Of a DNA stretch of 64,000 nucleotides, positions 43,501-51,420 are shown one piece after another. Source of the DNA: Callaeas wilsoni (Eukaryota > Chordata > Aves > Passeriformes > Callaeidae). Positions within the stretch are counted from its first letter, which is position 1; each line of letters opens with the position of its first letter. The stretch covers positions 78,066 through 142,065 of the forward strand of contig VWPU01010313.1 of assembly GCA_013398955.1 (NCBI GenBank), read 5' to 3'. The translations under genes and the position numbers were made by a program. Below the pieces are notes generated by a model. That model was not told the origin of the DNA. It saw nothing but the letters and a program-made list of their open reading frames with translations, and made no database searches.

Positions 43501-43974
43501 ATGCGCAAGAAGAAGCAGGAATCTGGTTACTATTATTGTGAGTGTTCAATTAATGTGGGCTCCAGTGGTAAGGAAGAGAGTAAAGAGCAAGAAATGCAGA
43601 CGGATGTGGGAGAAACAAGCAATGAAGACCTCCCTAACAACGTAGCAAAGGCTGAAATAGGAGCAACCGCTGCAAGCTGTAAGCTTGCCTCAACAGTAGT
43701 AGCTGATGATAAACCATCTGAAAATGTTGCTGAGGCCTCAATTGCAATTAAAGAAAAAGAAATCAATGAGGCAAAGGGACAGCCTGAAGCTACAGATGGG
43801 ACTTTTCCTGCAGCTGGAGATATCTGCTCAAAGTCAGTACTTGGTCTGCTGCCAGCAAGTTCAGATGTGTTGAAAAGCTTGGAAATGGAACAAGAAAAAG
43901 CAAAGATGACAGATGGTAGTTTGCAAAAAACTGAAGCAACAGAATATGCACCTGATCAGACAAGTTTGGGATAA
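22476..43974 (+). CDS. AKAP7-like protein with a 2H phosphoesterase domain (six exons, 5' end missing)
   Basis: Joined coding exons: 22476-22556, 24237-25420, 30597-30733, 33693-33850, 38564-38676, 43411-43974. All introns are GT-AG and phases match at each junction (1, 0, 2, 1, 0), leaving one open frame of about 744 residues. The domain starts at '[12 protein letters not shown]' at the end of exon 2 and runs into the last exon. It follows AKAP7 gamma in order and spacing, including 'ILQGKELNL', '[10 protein letters not shown]' and 'RIDLCAM'. Both HxT motifs of the 2H phosphoesterase superfamily are present (His codons at 30684 and 38629). Known for the family: the AKAP7 domain binds AMP/CMP, and mouse AKAP7 can cleave 2',5'-oligoadenylate. 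Differences from AKAP7 are a much longer N-terminal region with repeats and a C-terminal tail with no recognisable RII-binding helix. LENG9 shares the domain, but the zinc finger typical of LENG9 was not seen. The start codon is unknown. Confidence 0.85.
24237..25420 (+). CDS. AKAP7-like, large low-complexity exon with tandem repeat and NLS motifs
   Basis: The acceptor is a long T run ending 'ttccag' (24231-24236), and the donor is CAG|GTACTC at 25421. The exon adds 394 codons. It opens with a basic cluster (KPQRKRRRR) and ends with a second ([11 protein letters not shown]) just before the conserved first strand of the 2H domain. AKAP7 likewise has a basic nuclear-localisation stretch directly before its NYF motif. 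Between them lies a Gln/Glu/Pro-rich, probably disordered region with an 18-residue tandem repeat (24653-24901). The frame stays open upstream to an ATG at 24173, but that ATG is in the intron, behind the polypyrimidine tract. Without splicing at 25421 the frame ends after Val-Leu, giving a protein without the catalytic domain. Confidence 0.85.
24653..24901 (+). repeat. coding 54-bp tandem repeat (18 residues per unit)
   Basis: Four full units (24653-24706, 24707-24760, 24761-24814, 24815-24868) and a fifth partial one. Each unit starts with P-x-V-T-V-x-V-Q-[PL]-Q, followed by a variable Gly/Trp-containing linker. Variants are [30 protein letters not shown] and [10 protein letters not shown]; the last is degenerate ([10 protein letters not shown]). 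All units keep the reading frame. The strong VTVQVQ core suggests a short beta-prone motif, but no function is known to me. Confidence 0.9.
25535..25620 (+). mobile_element. endogenous retrovirus LTR scrap (ERVL-like)
   Basis: The stretch 'gggatggagttaacttcctc' followed by 'atagcagcccctgtaggtgc' and 'tgtgctttgtttttg' resembles the start of a common avian ERV LTR, as I remember it. Only about 85 bases are recognisable, with no second LTR or coding remnant nearby. It lies in the intron, 115 bases after the large exon. A repeat-library search would be needed to name the family. Confidence 0.45.
25621..27993. other. intron 2 of the AKAP7-like gene, left part
   Basis: Intronic AT-rich sequence. 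Open frames are short and without motifs, and I recognised no repeat, CpG patch or RNA gene. Confidence 0.6.
27994..28560 (-). mobile_element. CR1 LINE 3' fragment
   Basis: Begins with 'tcatagaatggttggagttg', the reverse complement of the CR1 3' terminus, and continues through the standard order: 'ttcaacccccctgccatagg', 'ctggggg ccccagagctcga' and 'gcaggtggggtctcacc'. It is relatively well preserved, so younger than the copy at 4530. It is 5'-truncated and antisense within intron 2. Confidence 0.93.
28561..30596. other. intron 2 of the AKAP7-like gene, right part
   Basis: No exon or named repeat recognised. There is a 13-base A run at about 29061. A pyrimidine-rich stretch ending 'tttactccactgcag' leads into the next exon. 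Confidence 0.6.
30597..30733 (+). CDS. AKAP7-like, 2H domain exon with first HxT motif
   Basis: 137 nt, entering in phase 0 and leaving in phase 2 at AAA|GTAAGA. It encodes '[13 protein letters not shown]', which replaces AKAP7 'IIKGIKILQNAII', and then 'TMHLTIIV'. The His-Leu-Thr (codons 30684-30692) is the first HxT catalytic motif of the 2H phosphoesterase fold. The length from PNYF to this motif matches AKAP7 without obvious indels, which argues for an intact domain. Confidence 0.9.
30734..33692. other. intron 3 of the AKAP7-like gene
   Basis: About 3 kb of AT-rich sequence with one CR1 fragment (32196-32412). No other exon recognised. The 3' splice site is weak: the acceptor 'ttattttgaag' has a poor pyrimidine tract. 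A better-looking 'ctttcag' 25 bases upstream would break the frame. Confidence 0.6.
32196..32412 (+). mobile_element. CR1 LINE 3' fragment
   Basis: The + strand reads 'ataggatgagggggaatggc' followed by 'tctggaagtattcaagcagt', 'agtggaaggtgtccctactc' and 'atggcagggaggctggaact', the CR1 3' UTR in sense orientation. The terminal octamer repeats are eroded. It is about 215 bases long, 5'-truncated and inside intron 3. Confidence 0.85.
33693..33850 (+). CDS. AKAP7-like, central 2H domain exon
   Basis: 158 nt, phase 2 in and phase 1 out (GCAG|GTAAGTAC). It encodes '[20 protein letters not shown]' and then '[18 protein letters not shown]'. The second block corresponds closely to AKAP7 'LPFQGIGTFGNQVGFVKL', a diagnostic stretch of the family. 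There is no stop or frameshift and no length change against AKAP7. Confidence 0.9.
33851..38563. other. intron 4 of the AKAP7-like gene
   Basis: 4.7 kb with no exon recognised. It contains one single-N assembly join (37868) flanked by duplicated sequence and a small inverted repeat (34145-34175). A T-rich stretch near 38085-38120 gives a lysine-rich minus-strand shadow frame. Confidence 0.6.
37824..37929. other. single-N join flanked by near-duplicate sequence
   Basis: The segment before the N (37824-37867) and the one after it (37870-37929) both start 'gaatataaatcctg' and end 'atgaaggataaaaccttgct' plus g. The right copy carries about 16 extra bases in the middle. This looks like two overlapping contig ends placed side by side. 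Confidence 0.8.
38564..38676 (+). CDS. AKAP7-like, 2H domain exon with second HxT motif
   Basis: 113 nt, phase 1 in ('tatctttttccag' acceptor) and phase 0 out (AGG|GTAAGTAA). It encodes '[20 protein letters not shown]' followed by '[18 protein letters not shown]'. His-Leu-Thr (codons 38629-38637) is the second HxT catalytic motif. The block matches AKAP7 'FKPHLTFMKLSKSPWLRK' almost residue for residue. Confidence 0.93.
39651..39674. repeat. (TA)n microsatellite
   Basis: Uninterrupted alternating T/A of about 20 bases ('gtatatatatatatatatat') just left of the CR1 fragment. Confidence 0.9.
39719..40455 (-). mobile_element. CR1 LINE fragment with an assembly join inside
   Basis: The order 'atgcccagaagtggatgcag', 'gatgtggcctcactggtgct', 'ggttcacggtcaacctggtg', 'gaagttgctgagggtgcact', 'cactggacccagtattggcc' is the reverse complement of a CR1 3' ORF2 region. 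The element is antisense to the gene. The N at 40057 lies inside it, between two near-duplicate segments. Confidence 0.9.
40015..40118. other. single-N join flanked by near-duplicate sequence (in CR1)
   Basis: Both 40015-40056 and 40060-40118 start 'cagtctgtttatcaagcct' and end 'ggcagcaccctctagtgaat' plus ca. The right copy has about 17 extra bases after 'aagcct'. The pattern is the same as at 37868. Confidence 0.8.
40881..40893 (-). promoter_or_regulatory. CTCF-like motif
   Basis: The minus strand reads 'ccagtagatggca', which agrees with the CTCF core CCASYAGRKGGCR over all 13 positions. Sequence match only; occupancy is unknown. Confidence 0.35.
41719..41732 (-). promoter_or_regulatory. 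CTCF-like motif
   Basis: The minus strand reads 'ccagaagagggcag', one mismatch from the 14-base CTCF core. It lies 0.8 kb from the motif at 40881, in the same orientation. Confidence 0.35.
43411..43974 (+). CDS. AKAP7-like, last coding exon: end of 2H domain plus novel tail
   Basis: Enters in phase 0 and ends with TAA at 43972-43974 (187 residues). The first 50 residues, '[19 protein letters not shown]' to '[10 protein letters not shown]', follow the AKAP7 domain end, including '[12 protein letters not shown]' (AKAP7 'RIDLCSMLKKKQ'). The remaining roughly 137 residues are rich in Glu, Ala, Ser and Lys with no recognised domain. The AKAP7 C-terminal amphipathic helix that binds PKA regulatory subunits is not visible in this tail. 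A good internal donor (AGTG|GTAAGG at 43568) lies about where AKAP7 splices to its C-terminal exon, so other isoforms are possible. No consensus AATAAA was seen just after the stop; one is at 46733. Confidence 0.88.
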   Translation, partial: GFRKICTDLYKEYEDSHFGTEVFSRIDLCAMRKKKQESGYYYCECSINVGSSGKEESKEQEMQTDVGETSNEDLPNNVAKAEIGATAASCKLASTVVADDKPSENVAEASIAIKEKEINEAKGQPEATDGTFPAAGDICSKSVLGLLPASSDVLKSLEMEQEKAKMTDGSLQKTEATEYAPDQTSLG

Positions 43975-44754
43975 AGTTGTTGCAGTCCTTGGTGAACTTG
44001 ATGAGGATGGAGAAGGCAGACAAGTACAGTGGGGCTGAGCTGCACTGGGCTGAGGTCACAGGGGTGGGTATGGTGAATTCACTTTTGGCAGGAAACAATC
44101 TTTTTAGGAGTCTGATTGAAAAAAAGTAGGGGAAAATCTGAGGGGAACATCACTGAATATGCTAATCATGAAATACCTAGCTTTAAACCTATATCGTGTG
44201 TGTGTATGTGTACTGCAAAGACAAATGAGCTGTGGTTTACAGAATCAGACCCTTCAGCAGTCACCCATTGATACAAAAGCTGTTGCCAGACACCTCTGGT
44301 GCCCAAATGCACACTGCTGCCTTGGTTGAGTTTCCTTCTTCCCTGCTTCACCCCCTGCCCTGGGCCTGCACCCTCAACTTTCCTCCTTTATTTGCCTGCC
44401 TGCCTTTTCCTCTCGGAATACTACCTGAAGATGCCTTCTTGCTTAATCCCTGCGGCTGCTCTGATCTGTGACTCCAAGCCATGATTGCAACACGATCATT
44501 CACTGCATGTTTGTAACAGGTGGATGGTTGTAGTTGTTAATGCACTACCGTGAAGTGCATGATTTCCTTTGACCTAGTGGCTACTGATTGAGAAATTTAT
44601 TTTGCCTGACTTACGGAAATAGCATTTTTGGAAGAAAATGAGCTTTAGCACTAAATACTTTTCTTTGTTTTCCTCTTCCTTTCCTCTCCTTTATCTAACG
44701 AATTGTCTTTGTAAAACGCCTTGAGGAGGATACAAGGGACAAGAGCGCTTTTCT
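43975..44754. other. probable 3' UTR / non-coding
   Basis: Follows the stop codon of the AKAP7-like gene. No clear canonical polyadenylation signal was found here. No gene or repeat recognised. Confidence 0.5.
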
Positions 44755-44985
44755 AAAGCGAAGTTCTGGCTGGGGCTGACGTTTCCTGGCTTCGCCCTTT
44801 GCTGGCCGAGGCCCGAGCAGAGCCGTGCCCGCTGCCCTTCCGGCACGGGGCTGCGTTCCCGGCGGAGCCTCGCGGCAGCGGCGCCAGCAGATGGCACCGC
44901 TGGAGAGCCAGATGCGCCGGGAAGGGACCGGCCGCCGCCCGGCCCCGCGCGTCCCCAGAGCTGCCGGAAAGGAGCGGTCGGGCAC
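44755..44985. promoter_or_regulatory. CpG-rich islet
   Basis: About 230 bases with dense CpG, for example 'ggagcctcgcggcagcggcg', in a region otherwise AT-rich and CpG-poor. It contains a full CTCF core match on the + strand (44884-44897). It lies 0.8 kb past the AKAP7-like stop and just before a candidate exon at 45106, so it might be an alternative promoter or an insulator. No TATA box is visible. Confidence 0.5.
44884..44897 (+). promoter_or_regulatory. CTCF-like motif in CpG islet
   Basis: 'ccagcagatggcac' fits the core CCASYAGRKGGCRS at all 14 positions. Sequence match only. Confidence 0.45.
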
Positions 44986-45105
44986 TTGGAAAACGTCTTT
45001 CTTCCCTTGTCTGCTCTAACTGCTCATTGAAAAGGGATATTTAGTATTTTTAAAGCTCCTTTCTCTTTTTTTTGTTCCTTTTTTTTTTCCTTCTTTCTTC
45101 CGTAG

Positions 45106-45222
45106 GAAAAAAGAAGAGTGCATTTCAAAAAAGAGTGTGTGATCAAGAAGTAGCTCCCACTCCATATACACACACAAAAAGTGTAGTAGCACCAAGCACA
45201 CGGTATTTTGCTTCCCTACAAG
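45106..45222 (+). CDS. candidate alternative exon (117 nt, phase 1-1)
   Basis: A very strong pyrimidine tract ends 'ttctttcttccgtag', and the 117-base segment ends in CAAG|GTATGT. One frame is open throughout (KKKSAFQKRVCDQEVAPTPY and on), entering and leaving in phase 1. The internal donor at 43568 in the last AKAP7-like exon also leaves in phase 1, so joining them would keep the frame. No homology was recognised and no following exon was found. It could be a cassette exon, a non-coding RNA exon or chance. Confidence 0.35.
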
Positions 45223-48200
45223 GTATGTGGGAATACACGTTTAGGCAGAACGGCCAGGATGCACTCTGTAAAATTAACACCAGGCTGGCTTAAAACTTGT
45301 TACCAAACTTTTGAAAAAACAAAGCACTGTATTTGTACAATTCTCACAGGGAGTGGGGGAAACAACCCTCCCCAGCCAGCCACTGTGCCGGAGGAAAGGG
45401 AAGGCTCTGCATTTAATGAACCTGCTTTGTACTCACACTGGGGTCTGTGTCAGATCCCTTGTGTTGCAGTGCTTGGCAGAGCATTTATTTTTATGTCCCT
45501 CCACTGAAGGTTGTGGGCTTTGAAAAGGCTGTCCCCAAATGGTCTTCTAAATACAAATTCCAGAGTAGCTATTCCCAGCTTCTCTGGGGTCTTCAAAAGG
45601 CAGCTAAATTGTTAGAGGAAGACTCCAAGGTTATTTTGGGGGAGTGCTTAAGAGTGACACCTCAGAGAGCATCTCGATATCAGGGCATGCTGGATGATTT
45701 TTTTTTTTTCCGGGAGAATTTGCTTCAAATATACCCTGAGGAAACAATGTTTCTTAGGTTGGGGTATTTTTTTTTTCTTTCTAATTCAGAAAAAGATTAG
45801 CAGCATCATTCATTGTAAGAAATGAAGTGGATTCAATGGCCTAGGACCAAATACACTCTACAACATGCTGTATTTCTTCTTATTGAAAATGTTAATTATC
45901 TTTTTATAGACAGATGGCACTGGAGTGTAGCAAATGCGTGGTAAACCTACACTCGTAAACATTTGGGGGTTTAGTGGGTACAGGTTCCAATTAAGTTTAA
46001 TTCTGTTTTAGGGTGATTATAATGATAGAAGAGTAATTAATTTCACTTATCTTGGGAGTAGAATAACTTGTTTTGGTACATTAAGTTAAAATATATACTT
46101 AAGTTGTATCATTGTGATTAATCTTGACAATTCAGAATAGTGCTTGAAACCAAATATTTACCAAATTCGTCTATTTAGTCTATAATGACAACCAAGCCAA
46201 AATAAGCTTCTGTAATGCTGTTCAAATAATAACATATTTTCAGCTTTGTGGGGGAGAATATTTAAGATTTCTTTTATAAGTCTTAAATTTTATTCGTGCT
46301 CCGCTTTAGCCAAGAGTATCTATGTTTTTGTTCCCTGGTTGTTTTTAATTAAAATTAATTGAAATTTATTTGATTATTAGACACTTTTGATGTAAAACAA
46401 GAGGGAGAGAGTTTCTGAAAAGAAAATATATTGCTAAAGAAGATTAATTGTCCTTCTTTATGACTACTGTAGGGAAATTACACTGAAATTCAGATCCAGA
46501 AGGCAGTTTGATTCACTTTTTATGATCTCTGCATTTGCTGTTCTTTTCCTATGTTTTTTTTTCTCTTTATGGACTCTAACTTGCCTATTTTTTTCCCTTT
46601 GAGTAATTTTCTTTATAAGCACTAGTAGTTTATGTAGAGATGCAATGTACTGCTATCTTGTAATTGAATTTAGTTGAGTGTAACTAGAGTTATTGAAATA
46701 ATGGTTCAGCATTGGGGTGGGAGAGAACTTGCAATAAATATTACCCACTGTGACTTTTTGTGAAAGTGTTCAATGATAAATTGCCCTGCAATGATAAGTA
46801 TTTTCCAGGCAAGTTGAGAGAAGGCTTTGACTACAGCATCTCCCTGTGTCTCTGCTGGTTTTAACTGGATGTTTGTTAAACTAGCTATGCTAATACACAG
46901 GATGCCAAAGCCAGAGGGAAGGAGTGTTCTGTAAATACCTCATCGTGAATACCTTGGTCACTGTTAGGCACTAAACATCAGATGGGCCAGTGTTTTTCCT
47001 GGATATTACACATTTTGCAGGTTAGATGCAACTAAACAAGAGCCACACGCGCCTGTGTTAAAATACATAAAGAATATAGTGCTTGGTTCAGCTGTCTCTC
47101 CCCTTCCATGGTCTTGTACTTTGTACATACACAGAAGAAAGCAGAGACACCTCCTTGTTTACCTACACTGCATGTCAGGAAGATGTTGCCTCTTGTTAGC
47201 ACAGCCAGCAGAAAGGGGGTAGCTTCAGGCGGGAGCCCTACAATTATCCTGCCTGATCCTTCAACTAGGAGCAGGAAGTTTTAGGGGGGTGAGTAGTAAA
47301 TTGACCTTCTTGGAGCATTTTGTTTCCATGTGTTTTTCCTGCTGCTGTTAGCCACAGTTTCCCTGTGTAGTGTATTACCAAGGCCGAAGTCCTACTTGGT
47401 TTCTTTGCATGCAGGTAGAAGGAATAATCTCTCAATTTGAAACATTTACCAACACTTGCTGTTGCTCCTCATAACCTCTTATGTAAAAAGCAACAAAAAA
47501 ACCCAAACCTAAAAATCCCACTAAAACAACTTTCCCAAATCCTCTACTTGGCAGAAAACTTGAAGTAGTTTTTTGCACAGGCCCACACTCTTTACAATGT
47601 TCCCCTGACCCCCAGCTGCAAAGCTTTAGGCTTAGCCAGGAGAGAAACTTGCTTATGGCACTCCAGAGAGCAGAGAAAACTATGGATTTTTCTCTGTTAG
47701 GAAATCTTTCATTCTTTTCTCATCATATTGTCTTGTAACTAAAAGCAGTTGTTGGAAAGAAAGACAAGTTTAATAAGCATTCCCATTGAAAAAGCCATGT
47801 CTTAGGGAGTATTTCAGTGTTGGTAAACACTTCCTTTGTGGAAGTGGCTATTCAGAGTTAGAACCACAAGGACATGTCTGGGGGCCCCATAAATCCCAAG
47901 CAACTTCGTGTAGTTGTATTCTACGGTTTTCTTCTCAAAACCACTCCTAAATGGGCTTAAATCCAAGCACTGTGTAGGCTTAACACCTCTGAAGCTGGCT
48001 TCTGACCATGAGTTTTGGTCACTGAACTGCGCAGCAGAAACATGAAGCAAGTCTCGTACAAAGAGTCCAAAAAAGACTATATGTGTTAAATGAGAGCATA
48101 CTTTTCCAACTTATGAAATAGAATTAATTTCTAAAAAATAAAAATTAAAAAAAAAGTATTGGATGTCCACCCAGAGCTTTTTCTTTTCTATTGTGACTTT

Positions 48201-50109
48201 TGATTGTCTAATTAGAAAACTACTTTTTAAGATCAGCTGAAACCATTAACACCTTGTTTTAGAAATTTTATTTAAAATTATTTTTATCCAAGTTGCAAGA
48301 TGTGGGGTCTCAGTGGTAGATCAGAGGTAGAAAAACAAATCTTATTTTTAAACTGGAGGTACCACTTCGATATTTTTGTCTTTGAAATGATAAAATAAAA
48401 GCAACCCAATAAACTTCTGCCTGGCTGTTTGCTACCCTTTGAAGCTTCAGTTTCTTAATGTAAAAAAGAGAGATGAGCACCTGTATAAGATAGTAGTTTA
48501 TATCCCTCTTTGCCAGAAATTCAGCTTTTATTATCTGCTGGTAGGTGCCTAGTTCAGCCTTTATGCTGTTGAGTGAGAAAACAATAATACTGAATAAGCA
48601 TTATATAGCAGCAAGTAAATGTGTTAGAGAGAGGTGATCACACCGAGTTTCTAATACACTTGTAAAGTTTATGGAATGTTTGACTTGTCTTTTTCTGAGG
48701 CAAAGAATCTGCTCAACTGCTTGTCAGTAGTGAACTGGAGTCCAAGACCTGTTGAAGGTTTTTCTTTTGATAAATTCCCTTTAGGTAGAGGGCTAATCTT
48801 GAGATGCTCTGTGGTTCATAGGTGTTTTTCAGAATGAAGTTGGCTTGAGGTTAAATCCTGCTCAGGCTGCAGTGGAGGCAGTGCCATCAGTGACACTGGG
48901 GTCTTATCTGATGCTGCTGAGTCCAAATCACACCCCCAATTTTCTGCGCGATAAAGGGTGTTGCTGGGAATTCTGTTTGCTGAAATAAATTTAATAGAGA
49001 AATGCAGAGATTCTTCTGCACAATCAGATCTTTTTTAAGACTTTGCTTCCCAATACGGTATCCTGATGTGAGCATGCTGCTTCACAGAATAATTAATTAT
49101 TTTATCCGTCTAAAATCTATGGACCTGATTATTGAGTCTTATCCCAGAGGGTGTTATCTCCTTGTGTTAGGTGACCTGGGGGAAATCCAGCCTGAACAGA
49201 GACCTTGGCCAGACAAGAAGGAGGCTAAGGGGGCTCTGGGAGACTTGGCAGCTCTGCTGACAAAAAGATTTTCTTCTCTCACCTTTAACTTTGTGAAAAA
49301 GACCTTTTTGCTCTTGACTTGCTTTACTAAAACCCACTAACTAGCCTCTGAGCCTGATTCTGAAATTACTCCATCTACTACTTTCACACGTAAAGCACCC
49401 AGAAATGATTATTTGCAGAAATAATCAAATTATGTTGAAACAAATCAAACATAATTGAAATAAAATTATATTGAAGCCATATAATTTCAGCCTGGATAAT
49501 TGAAATCCTTTAGGTACTGTTATGAAACCCTTTACAAAGTCAGTTATAAATAAATACACTATAATGTTAATATATTATCAGTCAAAATGCAAATGAATCT
49601 TGAGTTTTGCTTAAAGTTATATTTTAAGATATGTTACAAGGTATTTTAACTGTTCCTGGCAGAAGAAAAACTTTAAATGCACGAGAAGTGATCTAAATGT
49701 AAAATTTCAGGAGCTTAAGCTTTGAGAAAAAAATATTAATATGAAAAGAGATGGACGCCCTTGTGGCAGTATTTGTTTTACTTTTTTTATTTCCTTCGCC
49801 ATGTCTTGCTATCCACTGAAGGCAAGAGCCAGGTATCTATTCCTTGGCATATCTGCACGCCTTATCTCTTGACTTGTCCTATGGACCACACCCACTCGAG
49901 TGCTGCCACCCATCTTAGTAGCTGCAGGACTTACAGTGACACGGTTCTGGTTTTTTAAGCAGAAAGGGAGACCTGTTGCTTGACTGATCAGTATTTGTGT
50001 GCACAGAAAGCAAGTAGCAATGCATGTGAAGGTGGTCCATAAAATCAGGTCTCCCTCACCCCTTTATAGCCAGGAGAAGCACTTAGATGTTTAAATCTGC
50101 CTGTCAAAA
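45223..50109. other. non-coding stretch, no gene seen
   Basis: AT-rich sequence with short open frames only (for example 45447-45800 and 49002-49340) and no recognisable domain. The AATAAA at 46733 is the only polyadenylation-type signal noted. No clear repeat was recognised. Confidence 0.5.
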
Positions 50110-50640
50110 ACTTAAAGCACACTTCCTTTTCCCATTGTCAGGAGCACGGCTTCGTAGAATTTGCTAAGTTGATTCACTGCCCCTGATGCCTTGCAGAGGC
50201 TGACCTGGAACAGAGGCTGGACAGAGTGAAAGGATAGAGGGTAGGTATTTATTGAAAGGCCTTCACAGGGTACACCTTGGGCAGTGCAGGAGTCTCGCAG
50301 AGGCTGCACCCAGGATGGACACAGTCACACGTTTTTTGGACAGATACAAGTTTTGTCCATTTGCATATCAGAGGTTAATTGTCCAATTACAGCTTCAGGT
50401 AGTGCAGTCCCGTTCTCTTAGTTTGCTCCCCCTCAACTCACTTTTGTTTGCATTTCTCAGAGCCTGAAACAGTGAGGTGTCCTTGACTCTCAGGCCTAGA
50501 GAGGAATTGTTGTGTCTGACCAAAATGGGAAAAGCAGTAGCTAACACTATATGGAGCTCACAGATATACACTAAAGAATTGCATGATTACAAACATATGA
50601 AAATATAAAAGCTAAAATCCTAAGGCATCACCCCATGACT
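50110..50640 (-). mobile_element. probable solo LTR of an endogenous retrovirus
   Basis: A block including 'gtatttattgaaaggccttc', 'acaccttgggcagtgcagga', 'gtctcgcagaggctgcaccc', 'tttgcatatcagaggttaat' and 'gtttgctccccctcaactca' resembles LTRs that I associate with songbird endogenous retroviruses. The 'tttatt' (AATAAA on the minus strand) suggests minus orientation. No internal retroviral coding sequence or partner LTR is visible. Boundaries are approximate. Confidence 0.45.
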
Positions 50641-51302
50641 AGACCTTCTTTTAACACCGCCTTTCCCATTGCTGTTTATTTTCTGTGCTACTCTTAGTTT
50701 ATTCTTCCTCTAATCCATTTATCCAGTTAGGCACAAGGTCCTACACTTCTAAGTCTTCCATGATGCTTTTGTATTTGACTGCATTTCCCAGCTGGAACCT
50801 TTTGCTTGGCCTGTTGCTGCAGAGCAGCATGCCCAATGTCACCCCTTTGAGCAGGTAAGGGCCTCGGGCTAGCTCGCTTTGGCAGCTGTTAGTCTGCTGC
50901 TTGTAAGCCCCTTTTGCTCTGGTTTGCACAGCCCCTGTTGCAGTGGGGGCACTGAGCCATCCCGAAGTCTCTGAGCTGCTGTAATCCTACTCAGAATAAC
51001 TGAGGAAGTGTACTGCTGACTTACTGCAAATAGAAAGTGGAGCCAGCACAAAACGGGATTGCAGTAAATGTACCAGCAAGTGTGCATCAGGGTCTCACAG
51101 AGCAGCACTTTCACTTTCCTTTGCAGATGCTGGTTGTTTCAGATCAGACAGAAGGGACACAAGTTCCCCCTGTAGCCTTCAATTTACTCAGATGACTCAG
51201 AGAAGCAGCAGCAAATTGCAGGATTTGGTGTCATGAGCTGTCCTGTCTCAGGCTGGCTCCAATCTTGGACATGTAAGCATATCAGCCATCACTTGTCAAT
51301 GC

Positions 51303-51420
51303 CCCATCCCTGGAAGTGTCCAATGCCAAGATGGATGGGGCCCTGAGCAGCCTGGTCTAATGGAAGCTGTCCCTGCCCATGGCAAGAGGGTTGAAACTGG
51401 ATGTTCTTGGAAGTCCCTTC
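51303..51420 (+). mobile_element. short CR1 LINE 3' end
   Basis: 'cccatccctggaagtgtcca', 'gagcagcctggtctaatgga', 'agctgtccctgcccatggca' and 'agagggttgaaactggatgt' follow the last ~120 bases of a CR1 3' UTR in sense orientation. Severely 5'-truncated. Confidence 0.88.

Noticed and set aside
22476..43974. Assignment of the gene as LENG9
   Set aside because: LENG9 shares the domain, but the CCCH zinc finger is not seen and the neighbourhood fits the AKAP7/TMEM200 block instead.
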